Positions 33,159 to 42,940 of a stretch of 54,694 bases of DNA are shown here, one piece after another. Location: assembly GCA_021295735.1 (NCBI GenBank), contig JAGWBU010000001.1, positions 1,559-56,252 on the forward strand, in the 5' to 3' direction. The translations under genes and the position numbers were made by a program. Source of the stretch: Candidatus Poribacteria bacterium (lineage in GTDB: Bacteria > Poribacteria > WGA-4E > WGA-3G). The notes under the pieces are model-generated. The model saw nothing but the letters and a program-made list of their open reading frames with translations, was not told where the DNA came from and ran no database searches. How positions within the stretch are numbered: the stretch's first letter is position 1; every line of letters starts with the position of its first letter.

Positions 33159-33935
33159 TTAATGTCCCTCCCCAAAAGTGCGTGGTGGATAACCGGTGTA
33201 ATCAGATAAAAAGATAATTACGTCCCAAATTTCGTCTTCTGTTAAGTGATCTTCCCAGATTGGCATTGCTGAATTCCATGGCGTGCCAGCTGCAGGTAAT
33301 CCGGGTCCACCTTTACTAATCCTCCAAAAAAAGAAAGATTCTTGGAAATTTGGAATAACACCTGGGTCTTGGAAATTCGCTGGTAACGGATTCAGCGCGT
33401 CGGCAAAATGTCCCTTTCCATCCAGATGATCTCCGTGACAATAAAAACAGTTCTGATAGTAGACGCGCCTACCATTTTCCACGTGTGCTTTGAACGCCTC
33501 AGGATCATCCTTCTCCAAGTGACGATAAGGGTTTTCAACATCTTGCATTGAACCGATAACCTTATCCTTATATGTTAATTCAAGTGGCGGAGATGGATGC
33601 GCATCGCGCGGATCTCCTGGTGGATTGGCTTTTTGAGCAATATTAGTGTAGGTATATCCGAGTAGAAGGAGCGGTATCAACCCTGCCAACACGATACGCC
33701 GAACCCGTCGATTCTCATCAACAAGCGTCTCGTGTATAGGACGAAGGAATTCCCGAAATCTTGTGTCTTCAACAGAGACATGCACCAAAATGGCGATGAG
33801 GACCAACCCCATATACATCGAAATCACGCTACCTGGTATTGGCACAGAGATAACGCCGCCAACGACAAATTCCAAGAATACCCAACATGCAATAAAAATT
33901 ACAAAACATATTGTGAAAAGCGATATTCTTTTCAT
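33159..33935 (-). CDS. Membrane-anchored monoheme cytochrome c
   Basis: A 258-residue protein with three transmembrane segments (residues about 5-27, 35-54, 80-97) and a periplasmic cytochrome c domain with Cys163-Phe-Tyr-Cys-His and later Met in SAMPIWEDHLTEDEIWDVIIFL. It lies between two other cytochrome c genes and is practically contiguous with the diheme protein downstream. Probably a subunit of the same electron-transfer assembly. Confidence 0.87.
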   Translation of the reverse strand: MKRISLFTICFVIFIACWVFLEFVVGGVISVPIPGSVISMYMGLVLIAILVHVSVEDTRFREFLRPIHETLVDENRRVRRIVLAGLIPLLLLGYTYTNIAQKANPPGDPRDAHPSPPLELTYKDKVIGSMQDVENPYRHLEKDDPEAFKAHVENGRRVYYQNCFYCHGDHLDGKGHFADALNPLPANFQDPGVIPNFQESFFFWRISKGGPGLPAAGTPWNSAMPIWEDHLTEDEIWDVIIFLSDYTGYPPRTFGEGH

Positions 33936-33960
33936 GGGTTGTCTCCTTAGCGTTTCTTGG

Positions 33961-35475
33961 TTATTCCGTGACTTCTTCGACTGTATCAGTCGGTGCTGTT
34001 TCTTCTTCTGCTGTTTCGCCAGTCAACGTGCTTAAGAAAGCAAGTAAATCCGCCATATCCACTACCGTTAAGAGAATTGGAAAGTTATCTGGCATCGGTG
34101 ATTTTACAAGCAACCTTTTACCATAGGCGAGTGCAATAATTACTTCCTCAATATCAAATGGATCAAAACTCTCTTCACCACCATCAACGATTATGACGAT
34201 TTCATCGTCATCTATTGTGCCTGACACGTGTTCTCCGACAGTCTGTTCTCCATCAAAGTCTATAAGCGTCATCTGCTTTTTGACATCTGTTTTTGACACT
34301 GTCTGCGTCTCGTCTCCAACTTTGAGTGTTACTGTGTCTTCGGTTTCCTCAACGATCTCACCACTCACGGGTGCGTCAGAATCAATGGGTGTTATTGTTA
34401 ATGTGAAATATCCATTAGCCAATAGATTCGATAGGTCCTCAATCGGTTCTTCATCAATGTCACTCAAAAGGATCGTGTATTCTTCTTCTGTACCGTCAGC
34501 TGCTTTTGTACGGACAATAATCTTTTCGTCATCCTGCGAGACAAGTGTTCCTTCGTAGATTATCCCATTAGCTTTAATTTTTACCGTGCCGTAACCACTC
34601 ACAATTTGTGCATGCGGTTTTAGAATTGATTCCTCAAGATATCGCAATTCGTTAAAGGCAGCAATTTCTGAGAGTTCTGGAGCAGTGACGACTTCAAAGT
34701 CTTCATTTCCCTCTCCTGCTTTAGGATTTTCTAATCCTTTTATCTCATGACAAGAAATGCATGCTGCCTCTATAAACACCTTTTTGCCTTCTTCAGGATC
34801 ACCAGAAAGCAAGGGAGGGAGTGCTGCTGCTGTTGTCTCGGCTTTCGCTCTATCAATTGGTTCAGTAAACGGTGTTGGGTCAATTTCGCCACCTTGGCTT
34901 TGTAGAAACGCTATGACTGCCTCAATCTCTAATTTTGTTAGCGCAATTGGATTTTTCCAAACCTCTGGCATAATCTTACCGTATCCTGTGACTAAATATT
35001 TACCTGGGTCATACAGAGATTCAATTAGATACGTCTTTGCATCTGTCCCCGGTACGCGGTTTGCGGCGTTTATGCCGATATCTGTTAAATCAGGGCATCT
35101 GCCTTTCGGTGCGGAAGTATCTAAGGTGTGGCATGCGGCACACTGTCCTTTTCCGTTGAAAATAGCTAAACCTATTTCAGCGACCGCATCTGGGTCCTCC
35201 CAATCCAATGTTGTTACTGGACCTGATGCTGTAGATGTGTCCGGTACAAGTCCTGCTATAAAAGCGTAACACCATATTATACCAAGAGAAAACGACACCA
35301 ATTTCATGACTGGGAACCATACGACCATATTCACGATTACTGAAATTGTGAACCATACGGACCAAGGGAGTAAGTTCTCAGAAGCAATCGGAAAGGCTGG
35401 CGCCTTCGCCACAAAGGCGACGAAACTCACTACCATTAAGATTAGTCCTATAATTTTAACGAGCGTGTTTTTCAT
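33961..35475 (-). CDS. Membrane-anchored diheme cytochrome c with internal beta domain
   Basis: A 504-residue protein. ATG 35475 was chosen because GGAG precedes it and upstream sequence overlaps the CydA-like gene. It has two or three N-terminal membrane helices, then heme motifs at Cys112 (CAACH) and Cys239 (CISCH). Residues about 280-440 are a repetitive beta region (GTLVSQDDEKIIVRTKAADG; GEIVEETEDTVTLKVGDETQ; SGTIDDDEIVIIVDGG), like the insert seen in large planctomycete-type heme proteins. An acidic tail ends the protein. It follows directly after the bd-like oxidase subunit, so it is its most likely electron donor. Confidence 0.85.
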   Translation of the reverse strand: MKNTLVKIIGLILMVVSFVAFVAKAPAFPIASENLLPWSVWFTISVIVNMVVWFPVMKLVSFSLGIIWCYAFIAGLVPDTSTASGPVTTLDWEDPDAVAEIGLAIFNGKGQCAACHTLDTSAPKGRCPDLTDIGINAANRVPGTDAKTYLIESLYDPGKYLVTGYGKIMPEVWKNPIALTKLEIEAVIAFLQSQGGEIDPTPFTEPIDRAKAETTAAALPPLLSGDPEEGKKVFIEAACISCHEIKGLENPKAGEGNEDFEVVTAPELSEIAAFNELRYLEESILKPHAQIVSGYGTVKIKANGIIYEGTLVSQDDEKIIVRTKAADGTEEEYTILLSDIDEEPIEDLSNLLANGYFTLTITPIDSDAPVSGEIVEETEDTVTLKVGDETQTVSKTDVKKQMTLIDFDGEQTVGEHVSGTIDDDEIVIIVDGGEESFDPFDIEEVIIALAYGKRLLVKSPMPDNFPILLTVVDMADLLAFLSTLTGETAEEETAPTDTVEEVTE

Positions 35476-35491
35476 CGTTTTTATTCTCCGT

Positions 35492-37423
35492 TTAATCATC
35501 ACTCTCTGCAGGCACATCCGCTTCAATTGGCACTGCTGGCTGTTTTTTCTTATCACCCCACAGACTGAGCCAGAAGATAAACCCAACAAGTGCGAAGAAG
35601 ATTACCATAATGATCGCAACCATGTTCACAGCATCACCCAGAGCGGGCGTAAATGCGTCAACTGAGGTATCTTTCTGAACACCAAAGATATGCCACCCTT
35701 CACGAAGACCTGAACGCGCATACCCCATCAAACCCATCAGAGAAGTAAAAGTAATCGCAAGCAGAATCAAAACGTATTGAGACCGTTCCGTCATCTCTCC
35801 CCATTTGATAGTGCCTGACATGGTGGCTTTTCGATACATGAAAATATCAAGTATTGTTACGACAACCATAACACCGAGTGCAGCCATCACCTGCCAAGGT
35901 GTCAATACATTGACACGCGTATCCGTGGGAACTGCAAACCCAACAATACCGATGACGACAATTGAAACCACACCCAAAAAGAATATAGCCGAAATAGTGA
36001 TATTGCCCATGCCCTTCCAACCTACAATAGGTGTTTTACCGGAACGTCTATAAAAGAGAAAACTGAGGAAGGTCGTCAAAATGACAATATTTACCGCAGT
36101 ATTTTTGGCTGTCATTAATCCGAAAAATCCAAGATGTGGGTGGTTTGAACCTCCCATTGCGCTCAGTTCAGAGGCAGAGGATATTTTGGAAAGCGTACGC
36201 GGTGTCATCCAGATAGCAACGCATATAACAATAATAGCAATCATATAAGGACGATAGCGCGCGTAGATCTCTGCACCTTGTATGCGTCCCATTCCTGACC
36301 AGAGATAGTAATTCGCACCGATAAACAGTACTCCAATCATCACCGCCTGAATGATAAACAGCCAAGAGAAAAGACTACCCATCATATTGATGCCCATTGT
36401 GTTGTTGAACATGTAGATTTCTCTACCCAACCAATAACCGGCGAAAGGCAGTGGAATCAGTCCGCACAAAGCAATGAAGTTTCCGTTGTATCCCATCCAG
36501 TCATAGTGCGCTTTATCTTCTTTGGTTTTGGCAACGAGGAAACGGAATGCTGCGTATGCAGCTACAATGGAACCCCCAAAAGCGATGTTTCCGATGAGTC
36601 TATGGATATTGATCGGCATCCATGTAAAATTGCTGACCGCGTCCCATACTGTGCCTAAGAATTCACCTGTGGTTTCGTCGTGAAGTGAGACTACAGTAGA
36701 ATCAATCTGTTTTAGTGCTGCGGCCTCGGTTAACTCAGGATCCTTTGCTAACAATTCTGCTACCAATTCTTCCTTATTAAAATCAGTTAAATTTCCCTTG
36801 GCGGTATCAGATAATTTTCCGTATTGTGTAGCAGGACTTGTCTGATAGGTGAGCCACGTATTTGATACAAACATGATCGCTGTGCCCCATACGTTTAATA
36901 GAACACCAAGGACCAGATGTACCCATTTAAAACGTCCCCGCATCCTATCCCAACCGTAGGAATAGAGGTAAAGTGTAAAAGTTTCCGCGAAGAACAGTCC
37001 CACATAAAAAATCATCGTCGGACCGAAGATCCCGCTCAACTTGTTCATTACCTTCGGATAACACCATATCAATATAAAGACAAGAACGCCACCGAGTAAC
37101 GCTGTTGTTGAAAATGCACCCATACAGAGTTTGATAAACTCTTTTGCCATTCGGTCGTACCGTTCTTCCTTTGTCCTCCATCCGATAAACTCAATAATAA
37201 CGGCAAACATTGGTACACCAAGGATAAAAGAACCGAACAACAGATGTAGCTGCGCGGCAATCCACGCAGCGTTTCGACTACCAATTAGAGGAAACGGACG
37301 GTATTCTGCATCAGTCATGTCCTGTGCAAATGCCGGCACAACTGCCAATAGCGCAAAACCGAGCAGCATAAAACCGAGTATGAGGTAGAGTTTCTTTTTA
37401 GTTAGAAAAGAACAACAACGCAT
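35492..37423 (-). CDS. CydA-like (cytochrome bd superfamily) oxidase subunit, divergent
   Basis: A 643-residue multi-helix protein. It has bd subunit I features: AAQLHLLFGSFILGVPMFAVIIE (heme b595-type His), FFAETFTLYLYSYGWDRMRG with the conserved Glu and GWDR, LNVWGTAIMFVSNTWL, and a later heme-ligand His (INIHRLIGNIAFGG). The GRQPW motif appears as GREIY and no quinol-binding Q-loop is evident. There is no CydB gene. It has an extra N-terminal helix and about five extra C-terminal helices. Members of the superfamily lacking quinol-binding residues are known; here the donor is probably cytochrome c. Oxygen reduction is therefore inferred, not certain. Confidence 0.8.
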   Translation of the reverse strand: MRCCSFLTKKKLYLILGFMLLGFALLAVVPAFAQDMTDAEYRPFPLIGSRNAAWIAAQLHLLFGSFILGVPMFAVIIEFIGWRTKEERYDRMAKEFIKLCMGAFSTTALLGGVLVFILIWCYPKVMNKLSGIFGPTMIFYVGLFFAETFTLYLYSYGWDRMRGRFKWVHLVLGVLLNVWGTAIMFVSNTWLTYQTSPATQYGKLSDTAKGNLTDFNKEELVAELLAKDPELTEAAALKQIDSTVVSLHDETTGEFLGTVWDAVSNFTWMPINIHRLIGNIAFGGSIVAAYAAFRFLVAKTKEDKAHYDWMGYNGNFIALCGLIPLPFAGYWLGREIYMFNNTMGINMMGSLFSWLFIIQAVMIGVLFIGANYYLWSGMGRIQGAEIYARYRPYMIAIIVICVAIWMTPRTLSKISSASELSAMGGSNHPHLGFFGLMTAKNTAVNIVILTTFLSFLFYRRSGKTPIVGWKGMGNITISAIFFLGVVSIVVIGIVGFAVPTDTRVNVLTPWQVMAALGVMVVVTILDIFMYRKATMSGTIKWGEMTERSQYVLILLAITFTSLMGLMGYARSGLREGWHIFGVQKDTSVDAFTPALGDAVNMVAIIMVIFFALVGFIFWLSLWGDKKKQPAVPIEADVPAESDD

Positions 37424-37497
37424 TTTTTTCTCTCAATTGTTAGAAAATACCCTCAAAGGACGAAATTTGCTATCCTTTGAATAAGAAAGGTGAACGT

Positions 37498-38268
37498 CTA
37501 TTTTTTCTTAGGCGGTTTAAATTCAGAAGCTTTGAAATCCACCTTTAAATCACCGCTCTCAGGAACTTCAACGGTTTTATTTGCTGAACCGAGTTTTTCA
37601 TGCCACACAACTACGCGCGCTCTACCTGCCGGAACATCTTTTATGGTATATTTACCGGTGTCATCTGATTTTTCATAATCATCTGGATGAATCCAGTTAT
37701 CCTTATCATCTTTCTGTCCGGTTACCGTATAATAGTTGCTATTAACAGCGACAATATAACCGCTCATCCAAGCATGAATATCACAGGTCAACTTGATTTC
37801 TTCTGCTTTCGTAATTTCGTATGGGATGATTATCCCTTTTTTTGGTATCTGGAAGTTTTTTGCTTCGTTCTTGGTCGCATGAGAGTGAACATTGTGCGCA
37901 ACGGGGTCGTTAGAAGTAACATCTACGGTAACCCCAACAGGGACCGCGATGACATGCGGTAAATAACGGCAATCCTTCTGGTCAACTGTAGGATTTTTTT
38001 CGGGCATTTTGAGTTCCCCGCCTCCACGAACGAGCGCGTAAATCACAACATTTTGAATGCCTTTTCCTTTTGATACAACAAGTTCCTCAGATTTTGCACC
38101 TTTTGTAGCATCAATACAGTGTTTTTCCTGTGTGTTGATTGCCAGTGCTTTGCGTGTAGTCGGATCGCTTTTATCATAGGTTACTGTTCCAGTGATATTA
38201 GCTGCAAAAGCAATACTCGTCATTGTGCCACAAATAAGTAGCGCGATGATGGATTTAAGATTTTTCAT
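37498..38268 (-). CDS. Exported cupredoxin-like copper protein (copy 2)
   Basis: A 256-residue protein with a signal peptide (MKNLKSIIALLICGTMTSIAFAAN) preceded by AAGGAG. Possible type 1 copper ligands are the His in VAHNVHSHATK and Cys, His and Met in LTCDIHAWMSGY. A C-terminal beta domain (GKYTIKDVPAGRARVVVWHEKLG) and a Lys-rich tail follow. It is paralogous to 30564-31370. It lies between the small cytochrome c and the bd-like oxidase. Confidence 0.82.
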   Translation of the reverse strand: MKNLKSIIALLICGTMTSIAFAANITGTVTYDKSDPTTRKALAINTQEKHCIDATKGAKSEELVVSKGKGIQNVVIYALVRGGGELKMPEKNPTVDQKDCRYLPHVIAVPVGVTVDVTSNDPVAHNVHSHATKNEAKNFQIPKKGIIIPYEITKAEEIKLTCDIHAWMSGYIVAVNSNYYTVTGQKDDKDNWIHPDDYEKSDDTGKYTIKDVPAGRARVVVWHEKLGSANKTVEVPESGDLKVDFKASEFKPPKKK

Positions 38269-38348
38269 CGTTTTTTCTCCTTATATTATTCTTGTTTATT
38301 ATATTAACACCTTAAGATTTATAAAGGCAAACCCTTAAAAACAAACAT

Positions 38349-38362
38349 CACGGATATCCGTG
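38349..38362. repeat. 14-bp perfect palindrome, copy 1
   Basis: CACGGATATCCGTG, preceded by AT and found again at 44362-44375. It is at the 3' end of the small cytochrome c gene, four bases beyond its stop codon. Confidence 0.7.
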
Positions 38363-38366
38363 CGTT

Positions 38367-38723
38367 TTAAGGGCGAAAGGTTACTTTTATGTATTCAAGA
38401 AGTTCTTGTTGTTCTTCTTTGCTGAGATAGTAGTGGAAGGCAGGCATATCATTTTTTCCATCACGGATGCTTTCAAGGAGCTGCGCATCGTCGTGCATTG
38501 CCCACAAATTGCTATCTGTTAGATCGGCGGGGTCTAATTTTTTGAAACGACCAATTCTCCCGTTGCCCTCACCGCTGTTTCCGTGACAACCCGCGCAGTA
38601 TCTTGCATATTTGTATTCTACTTCTGTCCGATACTTTGTGCTGGGATCAACCTGTTTCCCTAACCAGACGAACCCGTTAAGCCACACAAGGATCATGACG
38701 ATTACAATCAGTAGATGTTTCAT
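38367..38723 (-). CDS. Small membrane-anchored monoheme cytochrome c
   Basis: A 118-residue protein. The start at 38723 gives an N-terminal membrane anchor (HLLIVIVMILVWLNGFVWLG), then Cys43-Ala-Gly-Cys-His and a Met in DMPAFHYYLSKEEQQELLEYI, the standard class I cytochrome c layout. Likely an electron shuttle between the b6-type/octaheme complex and an oxidase. Confidence 0.85.
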   Translation of the reverse strand: MKHLLIVIVMILVWLNGFVWLGKQVDPSTKYRTEVEYKYARYCAGCHGNSGEGNGRIGRFKKLDPADLTDSNLWAMHDDAQLLESIRDGKNDMPAFHYYLSKEEQQELLEYIKVTFRP

Positions 38724-38740
38724 AGGACGGAACTCCCTTA

Positions 38741-38767
38741 GTAGGGACGAATTCAATCCGTTCCTAC
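38741..38767. repeat. REP-like inverted repeat bracketed by GTAG and CTAC
   Basis: GTAGGGACG at 38741-38749 and CGTTCCTAC at 38759-38767 form an almost perfect hairpin (one mismatch) in the 45-base gap between the octaheme gene and the small cytochrome gene. Confidence 0.7.
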
Positions 38768-38768
38768 A

Positions 38769-41700
38769 CTAACGACTTAACGATATTAGATAATCCCGCA
38801 CCAACTGAATCTGTTTTTCAGCATCACTCCCAGCATAATCTTCGTATGGCAGATGTTGTCCGCCGACAATAGGCCATGCTTGTGGCATCGCAGTTCCGGG
38901 TTGGAATCTTTGCGGATCCTTCAACCAGTCAATAAGCCAATCCGCTTTCAGTCGTTCTTTCGCCAATGAGAGGTCAGGTCTTCCTGCCTTATCGCTACCA
39001 TCAGGAATAACTTCGCCTTGTGAAGGATGACATGAATCACATTTCAGTTCGTCAAAAATTTGTTTGCCGATGCGCAATTCCGCAAGTGTAGACATGGGCG
39101 GTTCAAGTGTCTCGTAGGGGAAAGGTTCATCATCTAATGCAGCGAAGTATTTGACAAGGGTTGTCGCTTCTTCGTCTGACATGTCAAATGTGGGCATACG
39201 CACCTTGAGACCGTAGCGTATGTCGGAAGGGTTTTTGAGGAATTCAAACAACCAATCAGGATAAACTCTTGCACCTTCGGCTTGTAAGGTAGGTGGTGCA
39301 AGTTGCTTCGCAGTGATTTGATCTAATCCTTCGTGCGCGATGATTACATCACGATAATCTCCGCCTTCACCTTCAATCTCGTGGCATCCTGTACAGTTGT
39401 ATTTCTTAACTACGCGTCTACCAGCATCAATCTGCTTCTGTTTCTCAACACGATGCGGTTCAACTGCATGATCAAAGATATAATTCAGCGGATATTTCTC
39501 TGGTTGGAAACTTTTCAATAGCACGGCGATTGCCTTTGCGTCCTCATCGTTGTCTTCATCGTTGAGTTTCTGGAAAACAGGCATACGTGAAACGATGCGG
39601 CGCGTTTGGTAACGTCGTGGATTGGTAATCTTACCAATTGTCCAATCGTGCCAACTATGCTTGATATCCGTGGTATCCCCGAAGTCAAGTTCTTCGGCAA
39701 GTTTTGCACCGAATTCGCCAAGATCAGCACCAACTTTCGACTCATTTTCAAACCCTGAGATTTCGTGACAACCGAAACATCCATAAGTCCTAACAAGTTT
39801 TTCACCTTCGTCAACAAGTGCTTCGCCTATTGAAGTAGAAACTACGGTGGGGGATGATTTCTGTAGATTCATTAGATACGCGACAACGTTGTCAATTTCC
39901 CGTTTGCTCAAACGCAAACTCGGCATAGCAGTATCTGGATCATAAGATTTTGGATTATCAATCCATTGTCGGAGGTAGGTTGGTGTAACTTTTGTCCCAA
40001 CGCTGTCCAGCGCGGGAGCGAAATCGCTACCTAAATCATCAACTTTATGACATGTTAGACATCCGACAGTTTTTACAGTCTCTTCACCTGCCTTAATCGC
40101 GCTTTCAGATTTAGAATATGTGCTTTGTGAAGTATCCAAGGTTTGATCGTTCATCTCTGCAAGATAGACGGCTATAGATTTTACCTCGTCAACTATACGC
40201 AAGACAGCATCTTTAGCGTAACGATGCTCTGTGCCATCATCTGCCTTAATAATATAACCAGTTTCAGTTTCAGTGACGACACCGTTGCGCTGTCCGCCAT
40301 TCTTAAAGTAAACGAGTTGACTCATGCCTTCCGCCGGGAAAAAGTTCGGCATGGTAGTATTCGGGAGATACGCTTCGGGTTTTTTTATCCAATTCTCAAG
40401 CCACGCAATATCTTGTACTTTACTTCCGACCTTTTCCAGTGAGGGACCGACTTTTTGAATTTTATCAAGCGCGCTATATCCTTCTACTGCGTGACAGCCA
40501 TGGCATCCGAGGTCTTCAAAGAGTGCCATCCCCTTTGTAAGATTTTCTGCGTAGTCTTTTGGTGCGTTTGTTTCAGGATCCACATCGAAGTCTAACTTCA
40601 TCACACCATCGTGGCAACGCCGACAATTAGACTCCATGTATCCCTCTTTCTCTTTGGATTTTCTTTCCGTGACTTTGCCTTTTTCGTCTTCGACTCTTTC
40701 CATCCCAAGCACAGGTGTTAGCCAGTATTCAGCATGTGTTAAAGCATGGGCGGATTTCGCAGTCAACCCATGTCCCTGCCCGCCGTGGCAAGGTGTACAA
40801 CCGAATCTTTCAAGCGGATGTTTGGCAAGCAGGACATCTCTATACGGATGCGTTTGGAGTACTCCACGGTAGTCTGTTTCATAAGAAATTTCAACTTCTC
40901 CAAAAACATCAGGGTCATTGAAAGTCAGGAGACCGTTTTCTGACAATTCGTATTCATCTGTTTCAGCATCAAAACCATCAATAACAATTGTCTCACTACC
41001 GGATTTGACTTTTGGATGTTTGAGTTGATATTTAACGGGATTTTCACCGTCGCCCTCTACTTCAAAAGTCTCTTGCGCTTCAGTTTCATAGCCGCTCTTA
41101 TCAACAGCGAAATGGCAAGTTGCGCACCTATCCGCGGTATAATCAAACTCTTCAAGATAGTATTGAACGATTGTCCGTGTCTCTCTAAAGGGGTTTTCTA
41201 ACAAACTTCCAAGGAAATTCCGCTTAATACCGCCAACATCCGCTAACTTTTCCTCAAGACGTGCGACTGAATCAAATTGGGCTTTATCAGCCTCAAGAGA
41301 GGCAGCTGCTTCTTGTGCAGCAATAATTCCGTTAGCGATTTCAGTGTCTTCGGGTTTGTATTTTTGTGCGATTAGGTAGGTGCTAAGTGCATTTGTTGGA
41401 TCGCCACTGTTTTGATAAAAATCGGCAAGTGCTTTATTAACGTCAGCGAATTCAGCTTCAGCTTTTAGGACAGCAGAAGTCAGTTCACCTTCAATCCGTT
41501 TTTCATACTCATCTAATTTCTCTTTCCATTTTTTGACTGTTTCAGTGTGTTCGCCGTGCGCCTCGTGTAGACTATGTTGATACTTGTAGTTTATTGCATC
41601 AGATTTGCTTTGCTCAAACTTGCGTTCTTGCAATGCTTCGTCTAATTCAACCTGCTTTGTATTAACTTCTTTTTCCAAGTTTCTCAACTGTTTCTCATCA

Positions 41701-41951
41701 ACTTGAAGTGCGGTAGGTTTTTCAGGCAAGTTTTGCTTGGCATTTTCCAATTCTGCATTTGTTTTTTCGTACTCGTATTGATAGAAGTGTTGTTGAATTT
41801 CCTTCCATGGACGACGTGTAATCATCTCATCCCAGAAACCCCATATTGTCACCAATCCTAACAGTCCGGACAAAATAAAGAACAAAACAGAATATGATTT
41901 ATTTTCAGCGGGAATCTCTTTTTTGCTCCTCACGAAATGTATAACCTCCAA
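38769..41951 (-). CDS. Octaheme c-type cytochrome with membrane anchor and long coiled coil
   Basis: A 1060-residue protein. It has one transmembrane helix (about 20-40), a long coiled coil with a TPR-like stretch (about 55-240), then eight Cys-x-x-Cys-His motifs starting at residues 276, 385, 443, 483, 631, 725, 853 and 971. The last five sit in repeated monoheme-cytochrome modules (each with ...AMPSLRLSKREIDNVVAYL-type endings). It directly follows the cytochrome b subunits, so it takes the place of cytochrome c1/f in this complex. I know of no well-studied protein with this exact order. Confidence 0.9.
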   Translation of the reverse strand: MEVIHFVRSKKEIPAENKSYSVLFFILSGLLGLVTIWGFWDEMITRRPWKEIQQHFYQYEYEKTNAELENAKQNLPEKPTALQVDEKQLRNLEKEVNTKQVELDEALQERKFEQSKSDAINYKYQHSLHEAHGEHTETVKKWKEKLDEYEKRIEGELTSAVLKAEAEFADVNKALADFYQNSGDPTNALSTYLIAQKYKPEDTEIANGIIAAQEAAASLEADKAQFDSVARLEEKLADVGGIKRNFLGSLLENPFRETRTIVQYYLEEFDYTADRCATCHFAVDKSGYETEAQETFEVEGDGENPVKYQLKHPKVKSGSETIVIDGFDAETDEYELSENGLLTFNDPDVFGEVEISYETDYRGVLQTHPYRDVLLAKHPLERFGCTPCHGGQGHGLTAKSAHALTHAEYWLTPVLGMERVEDEKGKVTERKSKEKEGYMESNCRRCHDGVMKLDFDVDPETNAPKDYAENLTKGMALFEDLGCHGCHAVEGYSALDKIQKVGPSLEKVGSKVQDIAWLENWIKKPEAYLPNTTMPNFFPAEGMSQLVYFKNGGQRNGVVTETETGYIIKADDGTEHRYAKDAVLRIVDEVKSIAVYLAEMNDQTLDTSQSTYSKSESAIKAGEETVKTVGCLTCHKVDDLGSDFAPALDSVGTKVTPTYLRQWIDNPKSYDPDTAMPSLRLSKREIDNVVAYLMNLQKSSPTVVSTSIGEALVDEGEKLVRTYGCFGCHEISGFENESKVGADLGEFGAKLAEELDFGDTTDIKHSWHDWTIGKITNPRRYQTRRIVSRMPVFQKLNDEDNDEDAKAIAVLLKSFQPEKYPLNYIFDHAVEPHRVEKQKQIDAGRRVVKKYNCTGCHEIEGEGGDYRDVIIAHEGLDQITAKQLAPPTLQAEGARVYPDWLFEFLKNPSDIRYGLKVRMPTFDMSDEEATTLVKYFAALDDEPFPYETLEPPMSTLAELRIGKQIFDELKCDSCHPSQGEVIPDGSDKAGRPDLSLAKERLKADWLIDWLKDPQRFQPGTAMPQAWPIVGGQHLPYEDYAGSDAEKQIQLVRDYLISLSR

Positions 41952-42015
41952 GTCAGTCGATATTTATAAACACGTTGAGAACAAGACGTTAATTCCTAAT
42001 CTTTACCATAGAAAA

Positions 42016-42882
42016 TTAGATGTTAAACCAGGGCGATACCCAAACATATTTCACATTCAATGCCAACCGAAGAATCATTTTTATCGGAAGTGCAATCATA
42101 CTTAAAAACAGGAATGAAACGATGACATATCGAATAAGTCCAAGTTCTTGTAAAAAGCGGCTACTTTTGCTTTTCCAAAAATAGAAAATTGGTCCGAGTG
42201 CGAAATAACCAGCGACGACAGCAAAACCGAAGAAATTCGCTGTTGTGTCATCTCTAATCCCAAAGAGATAGGATAGGTTAACATTGGTTAATGGTACGAT
42301 CTTATGCGGATCCCAATACTGCCACGGCATAAATATGTTCCATCCTGGCCCTCTTAAGAAAGTTCCGACTATCATCAAGACAATCCATAGAATAATAAAT
42401 CCGAAGCAGAACACAGAAAGCGCAAACGGCCTTTCTTTGATCGTATAATACCCTTTTCCTTTAGGGTTTATGTCAATATAGGGGATAGCAATAAGACCTA
42501 CAATAATGAAACCAGGTAGAACAACACCTGCGATCCATGGGTCGAAGTAGACCAACATCTCTTGGAGCGCGAGAAAGTACCAGGGGGCTTTGGAGGGATT
42601 AGGTGTTTTCGCGGGATCACTTGGTTCTTCAAGCGGTGCATCAATCATAATTGACCAAACACCCAGCACTAACATCACTATAATTGCACAGATAAATTCG
42701 TTCCGACACAGATATGGCCAGACGTAAACCTTGTCGTTAAGTGCAGCATCCGAAGGTACACCTGTGCGATCAGTCTGGCGCGCCTGTTTATATGCTAACC
42801 ACATAAAATAGGGTATCAAAAAGAGTATTGCCAGAATCGGAACATTATCAGGTTTCTGTACCAGTGCTAAAAAATACTCCAT
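42016..42882 (-). CDS. Cytochrome b C-terminal half (subunit IV-like)
   Basis: A 288-residue protein with about seven helices. The segment NPSKAPWYFLALQEMLVYFDPWIAGVVLPG is the classic quinol-site region of cytochrome b6f subunit IV and the C-terminal half of cytochrome b; PxWY-type residues are KAPWYF. About 100 residues of extra helices follow the core. It pairs with the cytochrome b6-like protein encoded just upstream. Confidence 0.9.
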   Translation of the reverse strand: MEYFLALVQKPDNVPILAILFLIPYFMWLAYKQARQTDRTGVPSDAALNDKVYVWPYLCRNEFICAIIVMLVLGVWSIMIDAPLEEPSDPAKTPNPSKAPWYFLALQEMLVYFDPWIAGVVLPGFIIVGLIAIPYIDINPKGKGYYTIKERPFALSVFCFGFIILWIVLMIVGTFLRGPGWNIFMPWQYWDPHKIVPLTNVNLSYLFGIRDDTTANFFGFAVVAGYFALGPIFYFWKSKSSRFLQELGLIRYVIVSFLFLSMIALPIKMILRLALNVKYVWVSPWFNI

Positions 42883-42940
42883 ATCTTAAATTTGGTCTCC
42901 TTCTAAAGGTGCGTAAAAACAAATTACCGCAATAGTCGAT

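Noticed and set aside
34757..35269. 170-codon plus-strand frame opposite the diheme cytochrome c
   Set aside because: Antisense to a gene with two clear CxxCH motifs; low-complexity Ser-rich translation.
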